Source: Rhodospirillaceae bacterium UBA6608
GTDB lineage: Bacteria; Pseudomonadota; Alphaproteobacteria; Rhodospirillales_A; Casp-alpha2
Assembly: GCA_002433335.1 (NCBI GenBank)
Contig: DJHY01000237.1
Coordinates: 477 to 9,066, forward strand
DNA: 8,590 bases
Direction of reading: 5' to 3'
Part shown: positions 1 to 8,590 of the stretch, piece after piece
Numbering within the stretch: position 1 is the first letter of the stretch
Layout: each line of letters opens with the position of its first letter
Position numbers and translations under genes: made by a program
Notes under the pieces: model-generated
The model's database searches: none
The model's input: only the letters and a program-made list of their open reading frames with translations
What the model was told of the DNA's origin: nothing

Positions 1-351
1 GAAGGTGCCGATCAGGTTGACCTGGATCGTCTGGCTGAATGTCGCCAGGGGTTGCGGCCCGTCGCGCCCGACGATCCGTTTGGGCGGCGCGATCCCGGCG
101 CAGGACACCGCGATCCGCGCCACGCCCAGGGCATCGCCCGCAGCCTGCACGGCAGCTTCCAACGAGTCCGCATCCGCAACGTCGGCCTGGAACGCCTTAC
201 CGCCGATGGCCGCTGCCGTTTCCTCGGCCCCGGCCAGGTTCAAATCCAAACAGGCAATCTTGGCGCCCTTGTCCGCCAACGCCCGCGCCGTCGCCGCGCC
301 CAGGCCCGATGCGGCACCCGTCACCAGCGCCGTATGTCCGGCAATCTCCAT
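1..351 (-). CDS. Short-chain dehydrogenase/reductase, resembling type-2 3-hydroxyacyl-CoA dehydrogenase (3' end cut by window edge)
   Basis: This is the first 117 codons of an NAD(P)-dependent SDR oxidoreductase. The window ends before its catalytic YxxxK motif. Visible Rossmann features are TGAASGLG at residues 11-18 (the TGxxxGxG dinucleotide loop), an acidic residue at the end of strand 2 (LDLN, Asp36, which usually favours NAD over NADP), ADV at 56-58, SCAG at 83-86 (the NNAG-type motif) and VNLIGTF at 111-117. The SCAGIA stretch and the VNLxGTF ending resemble the HSD10 / 3-hydroxyacyl-CoA dehydrogenase type-2 branch, which oxidises 3-hydroxyacyl-CoA in fatty-acid and isoleucine breakdown. 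The exact substrate is an inference. The start is the ATG at 351, because a strong AGGAGG lies 5 nt upstream (357-362). It follows cobQ by 36 bp with no terminator seen, so read-through is possible, but no cobalamin role is evident. Confidence 0.88.
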   Translation of the reverse strand, partial: MEIAGHTALVTGAASGLGAATARALADKGAKIACLDLNLAGAEETAAAIGGKAFQADVADADSLEAAVQAAGDALGVARIAVSCAGIAPPKRIVGRDGPQPLATFSQTIQVNLIGTF

Positions 352-356
352 CGTCT

Positions 357-362
357 CCTCCT
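357..362 (-). promoter_or_regulatory. Strong Shine-Dalgarno site of the SDR gene
   Basis: AGGAGG lies 5 nt before the ATG at 351. It is the best ribosome-binding site in the window. It fixes the SDR start and suggests the gene is translated independently of cobQ, even though it lies only 36 bp downstream. Confidence 0.75.
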
Positions 363-387
363 TTGAAGTTCGTGTTTTGGCGAGCGC

Positions 388-1860
388 CTAGGCGAAAGCT
401 TCGTCCAGCGCCGTCATATCAAGGTGTTGTTCCAAATGATCGGCCAGGGCGTCGAGCGTCGCCTCGACCTGCACCGCATGAGACGCCGCTGCATAGTCCC
501 CGGCCCGCACCGCCGTCAGAAAAGCCCGGCGAAACCCGTCGGCGGCGAACAGCCCATGGACATAGGCCCCCATGACCCGGCCGTCGTCGGATACCGCGCC
601 GTCGGTCGTCCCGCCGCCTAAATCCAGCCAGGGCCGGTCCCGGCCCAAGCCCGTGGTCTCGCCCATATGCATCTCGTACCCGGTGATATCCTGGCCATGC
701 ACCCGGTCCCGCCCAGCTGCCGGGCGCAGGGTCTTGGCCTGGCCGATCACCGTATCGACCGCCAACAAGCCCAGGCCGGGCACGCTTTCCGCCGTGCCTT
801 CGACCCCATCCGGGTCGGCGACCGTGCGGCCCAGCATCTGATAGCCGCCGCACAACCCGACGACGATGCCGCCACGCCGATGATGGGCCAGGATATCGAT
901 GTCCCAGCCCTGCGCCCGCACGGCGGCCAGATCGGCCAGCGTCGCCTTCGACCCCGGGATCAGCACCACGTCGGTATCGCCGGGGATGGCTTGGCCCGGC
1001 TCGATAAGTCGCACCTCGACCCCATCTTCGCTGTTGAGCGGGTCCAGGTCGTCGAAATTGGCGATGCGCGGCAGGCGCGGCACGGCGATACGAACCCGGT
1101 CGGGCGCGCCCCCGTTCGACACGCGCGGCGCATCCAGGGCGACCGCGTCCTCGGCCGGCAACAGACGGGCGTCGGCGAAATGCGGCACCACCCCGAAGCA
1201 GCGCATGCCGGTGCGCGCCCGGATGATGTCGATGGCGCTATCGAACAACGAAACGTCGCCCCGAAACTTGTTGATCACATAGCCCCCCACCAAGGCCCGT
1301 TCCTCATCGGTCAGCAGCTCCCAGGTTCCGACCAGGCTGGCGATGACCCCGCCCCGGTCGATATCGGCGACCAGCACGACCGGTACTCCGGCAGCCAGGG
1401 CGAAGCCCATGTTGGCGATGTCGGCGGCGCGCAGGTTGACCTCGGCCGGGCTGCCCGCGCCTTCGACGATCAGCCGCTCCGCGTTTGCGCCGACGATGGC
1501 GAAGCTGTCCAGCACCGCCGCCATCAGGTCCGGTTTCATCGCATGATAATCCCGCGCCTTGGCGTTGCCGCGAACCCGACCCTGAACCACGACCTGTGCG
1601 CCGATATCGGTCTGCGGCTTCAACAGCACCGGATTCATATGGACGGACAGCGGCTGTCGCGCCGCCAAAGCCTGTAAGGCCTGCGCACGGCCAATCTCAC
1701 CCCCGTCATCGGTGACGGCGGCATTGTTGGACATGTTCTGCGGCTTGAACGGGCGGACGGTCAGACCCCGGCGGGCATAGACCCGGCACAGTCCCGCGAC
1801 GATCAGCGATTTGCCGACATCCGAGCCCGTACCCTGGAACATCAGGGCGCGGGCAGACAC
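388..1860 (-). CDS. cobQ: Cobyric acid synthase CobQ (glutamine-hydrolysing)
   Basis: CobQ amidates four carboxylates of adenosylcobyrinic acid a,c-diamide, using glutamine and ATP, to give adenosylcobyric acid in the cytoplasm. With the start chosen here the protein has about 490 residues, normal for the family. The N-terminal synthetase domain carries the P-loop-like GTGSDVGKS near residues 10-18, then KPQNMSNN and a [11 protein letters not shown] stretch. The C-terminal class-I glutamine amidotransferase domain has [10 protein letters not shown] with nucleophile Cys at about 337, YEMHMGET, and YVHGLF with the catalytic His at about 435. The start is uncertain. The frame is open to a TTG at 1884, inside the upstream lipoprotein gene. 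I prefer the GTG at 1860, because it gives about six residues before the conserved [12 protein letters not shown], as in CbiP/CobQ relatives. An ATG at 1842 is also possible. None has a clear Shine-Dalgarno, so coupling to the upstream gene, whose stop is at 1868-1870, is likely. Confidence 0.95.
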   Translation of the reverse strand: MSARALMFQGTGSDVGKSLIVAGLCRVYARRGLTVRPFKPQNMSNNAAVTDDGGEIGRAQALQALAARQPLSVHMNPVLLKPQTDIGAQVVVQGRVRGNAKARDYHAMKPDLMAAVLDSFAIVGANAERLIVEGAGSPAEVNLRAADIANMGFALAAGVPVVLVADIDRGGVIASLVGTWELLTDEERALVGGYVINKFRGDVSLFDSAIDIIRARTGMRCFGVVPHFADARLLPAEDAVALDAPRVSNGGAPDRVRIAVPRLPRIANFDDLDPLNSEDGVEVRLIEPGQAIPGDTDVVLIPGSKATLADLAAVRAQGWDIDILAHHRRGGIVVGLCGGYQMLGRTVADPDGVEGTAESVPGLGLLAVDTVIGQAKTLRPAAGRDRVHGQDITGYEMHMGETTGLGRDRPWLDLGGGTTDGAVSDDGRVMGAYVHGLFAADGFRRAFLTAVRAGDYAAASHAVQVEATLDALADHLEQHLDMTALDEAFA

Positions 1861-1867
1861 GGCGGGA

Positions 1868-2557
1868 TCATTTTGCGGCGGCAAGGGCGTCGATCAGCGG
1901 CGCGGCGGCGGGGTTCGACTGCTTGCCCGCCAGAATGCTTTCCGGCGTGGCGCCGGCGCCGTAGAAGGCTTCGTTCAAATCGCGGCGGCGGATGAACACC
2001 GCCCCCTCAAGCGACACCCCGGCGAACAGGCCCGATTTGGAATTGGCGAAGGCGATGATGTCGGCCCCGGCGTTGGTCGTGACGGCCCCTTCGATCCCCG
2101 CACCGTAAACCGCGACGGTCAGGCCCGTTTCGGCCCCCAGCGTGCCCTGGTTCTTAAGCACCGCCTGCAATGCCCCTTCGGAGCGAATGATCAAGATCAC
2201 CTCGGTCTGCTGAATCCCGGCCTGGAACCCGACGCTGGCGGCACCCAGGGACAGAAACACCGGCTGCGACCAGCCGCCCGCAGCGGCCTTGGACAACAGC
2301 ACCCCGTTGCCGCCCTCGCCCCCGGCGATAAAGCCGGCCTTGACCAAATCGGGGAAGACCACGATCGCATGGGCGGTCGGAATATGCTTCGCCGCGTCGG
2401 CCAGCTGCGGCACGGTCGTAAACCGTTCGACCGTCGCCGTCGCCGACGAGATGACATGCCGCGCCGCCACCGGGGGGTCCGATTCCAACCGGGTACAGCC
2501 GCCCAATACGGCCCCGGTCAGAAGCACCATCAGAAATGCACGAATGCCGGCGGCCAT
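1868..2557 (-). CDS. SYLF/YSC84-domain lipoprotein (lipid-binding family)
   Basis: This is a 229-residue predicted lipoprotein. The N-terminus has a hydrophobic signal segment (about residues 7-20) ending in a lipobox-like LGGC with Cys21. Residue +2 is Thr, not Asp, so the outer membrane is the likelier destination. The remainder fits the SYLF (YSC84, DUF500) domain: [21 protein letters not shown] at about 68-88 in outline, GWSQPVF at 95-101, GFQAGIQ at 110-116, and a terminal [14 protein letters not shown] block at 173-186, followed by NEAFYG. Eukaryotic SYLF proteins bind phosphoinositides and actin; the role of bacterial members is poorly defined. No cobalamin function is known to me. The ATG at 2557 has GGAG 7 nt upstream. 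The gene lies 21 bp after cobO and its TGA falls within or just before the cobQ start region, so it is almost certainly co-transcribed with cob genes. Confidence 0.88.
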   Translation of the reverse strand: MAAGIRAFLMVLLTGAVLGGCTRLESDPPVAARHVISSATATVERFTTVPQLADAAKHIPTAHAIVVFPDLVKAGFIAGGEGGNGVLLSKAAAGGWSQPVFLSLGAASVGFQAGIQQTEVILIIRSEGALQAVLKNQGTLGAETGLTVAVYGAGIEGAVTTNAGADIIAFANSKSGLFAGVSLEGAVFIRRRDLNEAFYGAGATPESILAGKQSNPAAAPLIDALAAAK

Positions 2558-2578
2558 GGCGTTACTCCAATCCGTCGA

Positions 2579-3211
2579 TCAAAACTCGATACCCGCCTGG
2601 GCCTTCACGCCCGCACGGAAGGGATGTTTGACCTGGGTCATCTCGGTGACCAGGTCAGCGACCTCGATCAATTCATCCTTGGCGTTGCGCCCGGTGACCA
2701 CGATGTGCAGGTCGTCCGGCTTGTTGCGCAGGGTTTCCACCACCTCATCCAGCGGCAGATTGCCATAGCGCAACACGATGTTCAGTTCGTCCAGGATGAT
2801 CATCTTGTAGCTGGGGTCGGCCATCAAATCCTTGGCCGCATCCCAGGCCGCGCGCGCCGCCGCCAGGTCGCGCTGCCGGTCCTGGGTTTCCCAGGAGAAC
2901 CCTTCGCCCATGGCGCGGATCGTCACCAGGTCCGGGAACGCGGCAAGCACGTCGCGCTCACCCGTTTCCCATACGCCTTTGACGAATTGCACGATCGCCA
3001 CGCGCATGCCGTGCCCGACGCAGCGCATCGCCATGCCCATGGCGGCGGTGGATTTGCCTTTGCCCTTGCCGGTATGCACGATCACCAGACCGCGTTCCTC
3101 GGTCTTGGTCGCCAGAATCTTGTCCCGCGCGGCCTTTTTCTTGCGCATCTTCTCGGCATGGCGGGCGTCAAGCTCCGCTTCGCTCAGGCTGTCTTTGACC
3201 TTTTCGTTCAT
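2579..3211 (-). CDS. cobO: Corrinoid (cob(I)yrinic acid a,c-diamide) adenosyltransferase CobO
   Basis: CobO transfers the adenosyl group of ATP to the reduced cobalt of the corrin ring, forming the Co-C bond of adenosylcobalamin precursors. It belongs to the CobA/CobO/BtuR family. The 210 residues begin with a charged, Lys/Arg-rich helix (EKMRKKKAARDK at about 20-31). The modified Walker A HTGKGKGKSTAA follows at 46-57, then VQFVKG at 74-79, GEGFSWET at 102-109, the Walker-B-like ILDELN at 139-144, VTGRNA at 172-177, DLVTEM at 186-191 and the family-typical C-terminal QAGIEF. Length and motifs are complete. The ATG at 3211 is preceded by an AGAGGA-type Shine-Dalgarno about 10 nt upstream. It lies 84 bp after cobN and 21 bp before the SYLF lipoprotein gene. 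It is distinct from the unrelated PduO and EutT adenosyltransferases. Confidence 0.96.
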   Translation of the reverse strand: MNEKVKDSLSEAELDARHAEKMRKKKAARDKILATKTEERGLVIVHTGKGKGKSTAAMGMAMRCVGHGMRVAIVQFVKGVWETGERDVLAAFPDLVTIRAMGEGFSWETQDRQRDLAAARAAWDAAKDLMADPSYKMIILDELNIVLRYGNLPLDEVVETLRNKPDDLHIVVTGRNAKDELIEVADLVTEMTQVKHPFRAGVKAQAGIEF

Positions 3212-3295
3212 GCCGCTCTTTCCTCTAATGCGCCTAGCTTTTTATGCAACTAGCCTTGGGCTGTCCTCACTTATCCCGGCTTCGGCCCCCATCCG

Positions 3296-7081
<3,786 letters not shown>

Positions 7082-7087
7082 AGCGCG

Positions 7088-7091
7088 CTCC
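7088..7091 (-). promoter_or_regulatory. Shine-Dalgarno site supporting the TTG start of cobN
   Basis: GGAG lies 6 nt before the TTG codon at 7081. With the in-frame TGA at 7097-7099 and the conserved MHLLAAQPG opening, it makes the rare TTG the most convincing cobN start. The start codon may lower the translation rate of this very large subunit; that effect is an inference. Confidence 0.6.
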
Positions 7092-7113
7092 GCTGCTCAG
7101 GTTGATGCGGTCA

Positions 7114-7144
7114 TTTATATAGGAGCAGACGGCCCAGGGGTTAA
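7114..7144 (-). promoter_or_regulatory. Possible sigma-70-type promoter before cobN
   Basis: On the minus strand TTAACC (7139-7144) is separated by 17 nt from TATATA (7116-7121). Shifting by two bases gives TATAAA (7114-7119), which matches 5 of 6 bases of the -10 consensus but at a 19-nt spacing. The AT-rich patch stands out in GC-rich surroundings, and transcription would begin about 28 nt before the cobN TTG. This could give cobN its own promoter inside the operon. Evidence is by eye only; the -35 matches 4 of 6 bases. Confidence 0.35.
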
Positions 7145-7163
7145 CCCGATCGCCTTACCCTGG
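7134..7163 (-). other. Imperfect hairpin in the cobW-cobN gap
   Basis: CCAGGG (minus strand, just after the cobW stop) can pair with CCCTGG about 18 nt later, and a TAA/TTA pairing extends the stem across a two-base bulge. The right arm contains the perfect 10-bp palindrome GGGTTAACCC (7138-7147), which overlaps the proposed cobN -35 box. There is no following T-run, so it does not look like an intrinsic terminator. It may be an RNA-processing or stability element, an operator, or chance. Confidence 0.3.
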
Positions 7164-7169
7164 CGAGGT

Positions 7170-8192
7170 TCAGCCCTGCAGGGCGCGGGTCACGGCGTCG
7201 CGGTCCAGGCCGTGGCGGCCGATGACGACCAGACGGCTTTCCCGGTTTTCGCCGTCTTTCCACGGGCGATCGTAGTAGCCGTCGATACGCGCCCCCACCC
7301 CTTGGATGACATGGCGACGGGGCTTGCCCTCGACATGGACGAAGCCCTTGATCCGCAGGATATCGTGATCGCGGGCGGCGGCTTCGATCCGGGCCATCAG
7401 CGCCGTCGGCTCGGCGGCGCCACCGAGGCGAACCTCGAAGCTTTCGAAATCGTCGTGATCGTGATCGTCATGGTCTTCATGATGGGACGGGCGGGCGTCC
7501 AGGTCGTCCTCGGCCCCGGCCTGAAGGCCCAACAGGACATCGGCATCGACCGTGCCGTGGCGCGTCTCGACGATCTTGACCGCGCGCGGCAATTCTTCCT
7601 CGACCCGGGCGCGGGCTTCGGCCAGTCCCGCCGCGTCGATCAGGTCGGCCTTGTTCAGCAGCACCATGTCGGCGGACAGCAACTGATCCTCGAACACCTC
7701 TTCAAGCGGGGAATGGTGATCCAGGTTGTCGTCGGCTTCGCGTTGTTCGGCGACCGCGTCCGGATCGTCGGCGAAGCGGCCCGCCGCCACGGCGGGGGCA
7801 TCGACCACGGCGATCACCCCATCGACCGTGACCCGGGCGCGGATTTCCGGCCAGGTAAAGGCCTTCACCAGCGGCTTGGGCAAGGCTAGGCCGGAGGTTT
7901 CGATCACGATGTGATCCGGCGGGTTCGGCCGGTCGAGCAACATTTCCATGGTCGGCAGGAAGTCATCGGCCACGGTGCAACAGATGCAGCCGTTGGCCAG
8001 TTCCACCACGTCGTCTTCGGCGCAGCCCTCGATGGCGCAACCGTTGATGACTTCGCGGTCCACGCCAAGGTCGCCGAATTCGTTGATCACCAGGGCGATG
8101 CGCCGCCCGCCCGCGTTTTGCAGCAGATGGCGGATCAGGGTCGTCTTGCCGGCGCCCAGAAAGCCGGTGATCACGGTGGCGGGAATTTTCAT
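7170..8192 (-). CDS. cobW: CobW-type GTPase, putative cobalt chaperone for cobaltochelatase
   Basis: This is a member of the COG0523 G3E GTPase family. CobW is needed for aerobic cobalamin synthesis and is thought to deliver cobalt to the CobNST chelatase. The 340 residues show the P-loop GFLGAGKT at 10-17, NEFGDLGVD at 37-45, the metal-binding CxCC motif as CICC at 69-72, ETSGLA at 98-103, the guanine-specificity NKAD at 180-183, and the C-terminal CobW_C domain from about 250. A His/Asp-rich loop at about 236-248 (His 237, 238, 241, 244 and 246) is typical of metal-handling members. The ATG at 8192 gives the canonical MKIPATVITGFLGAGKTT opening. The only Shine-Dalgarno-like match (AAAGG) lies a rather long 11 nt upstream. 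It starts 31 bp after cobP and ends 88 bp before cobN. Position next to cobN supports the cobalt assignment over the zinc-related COG0523 proteins. Confidence 0.96.
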   Translation of the reverse strand: MKIPATVITGFLGAGKTTLIRHLLQNAGGRRIALVINEFGDLGVDREVINGCAIEGCAEDDVVELANGCICCTVADDFLPTMEMLLDRPNPPDHIVIETSGLALPKPLVKAFTWPEIRARVTVDGVIAVVDAPAVAAGRFADDPDAVAEQREADDNLDHHSPLEEVFEDQLLSADMVLLNKADLIDAAGLAEARARVEEELPRAVKIVETRHGTVDADVLLGLQAGAEDDLDARPSHHEDHDDHDHDDFESFEVRLGGAAEPTALMARIEAAARDHDILRIKGFVHVEGKPRRHVIQGVGARIDGYYDRPWKDGENRESRLVVIGRHGLDRDAVTRALQG

Positions 8193-8223
8193 GGAAAAGC
8201 GGACCTTTGCGTCTTTTGAATTC

Positions 8224-8590
8224 TTAAAGCGGGCTGCCCTTCAGAACCAAAGGCAACCCGGCCGCCGTGAATACCACACGGTCGGCGCGCTGGGCCAGAC
8301 GTTGGTTGATCCGCCCGGCGGCATCGACGAAAGCGCGGGCCAGGGCATTGGCCGGGATCACGCCCAGGCCGACCTCGTTCGAAACGAACACCACCGGCCC
8401 GGCAACACCGTCCAGCCCCAGGGCCAGGGCCTCGGCCTCGGCGTCCGGATCGCGGCCCGCTTCCATCAGGTTCGACAACCACAGGGTCAGGCAGTCGACC
8501 AGGATGGGGCGGCCCGGGGCGGCGTGCTCGCGGATTTGGCCCAGGATATCCAGCGGCTCCTCGATGGTTTCCCAATCGGGGCCGCGCCGC
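8224..8590 (-). CDS. cobP: Adenosylcobinamide kinase / adenosylcobinamide-phosphate guanylyltransferase CobP (5' end cut by window edge)
   Basis: This is the C-terminal 121 residues of the bifunctional CobP/CobU enzyme, which phosphorylates adenosylcobinamide and then adds GMP to give adenosylcobinamide-GDP for lower-loop assembly. The part seen begins in RRGPDWETIEEPL (the family's R-R-x-x-W-x-T-x-E-x-P block). VDCLTLWLSNLM, the Walker-B-like segment, follows, then VVFVSNEVGLGVIP and the C-terminal RINQRLAQRADRVVFTAAGLP. The frame stays open to the window edge, so an internal ATG at 8478 is not the start. By comparison with the usual 170-180 residues, roughly 50-60 N-terminal residues including the GGARSGKS-type P-loop lie outside. 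The stop is TAA, 31 bp before cobW. It is called cobU in other naming schemes. Confidence 0.94.
   Translation of the reverse strand, partial: RRGPDWETIEEPLDILGQIREHAAPGRPILVDCLTLWLSNLMEAGRDPDAEAEALALGLDGVAGPVVFVSNEVGLGVIPANALARAFVDAAGRINQRLAQRADRVVFTAAGLPLVLKGSPL

Noticed and set aside
352..387. Intrinsic terminator between cobQ and the SDR gene
   Set aside because: GGCG-CT-CGCC followed by AAAA on the minus strand has a two-base loop, only four pairs and no T-run, so it does not qualify.
1811..3253. 480-codon open frame on the plus strand across cobQ, the lipoprotein gene and cobO
   Set aside because: It spans three well-supported genes on the other strand and has no recognisable motif; a GC-driven shadow frame.
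3212..3295. Promoter or terminator in the 84-bp cobN-cobO gap
   Set aside because: There is an AT-rich patch (GCATAAAAAG on the minus strand), but no -35-like box at a suitable distance. The only stem (GGC-CGAA-GCC) has three pairs. Nothing beyond the cobO ribosome-binding site is supportable.
8193..8223. Cobalamin riboswitch upstream of cobW
   Set aside because: The cobP-cobW gap is only 31 bp, far too short for the roughly 200-nt B12 aptamer. The other gaps (36, 84 and 88 bp) are also too short. Any riboswitch must lie upstream of the right edge.
8224..8478. A short 84-codon gene beginning at the ATG at 8478
   Set aside because: The frame continues upstream to the window edge with conserved CobP/CobU sequence (VDCLTLWLSNLM, RRGPDW), so the ATG is an internal methionine.

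Overview
The window is one dense, one-directional block of genes, all read on the minus strand. It comes from a GC-rich bacterium, most likely an alphaproteobacterium and perhaps a Rhodospirillales-type lineage. That placement is inferred from base composition, from the aerobic-type cobalamin genes (cobN, cobO, cobQ, cobP, cobW) and from the style of the proteins. No rRNA or other marker gene is present to confirm it.

In transcription order, from the right edge to the left, the window holds seven genes. First is the 3' part of cobP (cobinamide kinase/guanylyltransferase), then cobW (CobW-type GTPase, putative cobalt chaperone). After an 88-bp gap with a possible promoter comes cobN (large cobaltochelatase subunit, TTG start). 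After an 84-bp gap comes cobO (corrinoid adenosyltransferase), then a SYLF/YSC84-family lipoprotein gene. cobQ (cobyric acid synthase) overlaps or abuts that gene. Last is the 5' part of a short-chain dehydrogenase resembling type-2 3-hydroxyacyl-CoA dehydrogenase.

The cob genes cover the middle and late steps of adenosylcobalamin synthesis. CobN, with CobS and CobT (not in the window), inserts cobalt into hydrogenobyrinate a,c-diamide, and CobW probably helps supply the metal. CobO adenosylates the corrin, CobQ amidates four side chains to give adenosylcobyric acid, and CobP activates adenosylcobinamide with GMP for nucleotide-loop attachment. Gaps of about 20-90 bp, plus the cobQ overlap, fit one operon, possibly with an internal promoter before cobN.

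The core is an ordinary cobalamin operon. The less usual points are the SYLF lipoprotein gene embedded between cobO and cobQ, the non-ATG starts of cobN and cobQ, a nine-codon mini-ORF straddling the cobQ start region, and a promoter/hairpin arrangement in the cobN leader. I see no cobalamin riboswitch, tRNA, rRNA, CRISPR array, insertion sequence or phage gene, and no new defence or other undescribed system. No stretch longer than about 90 bp lacks a gene.
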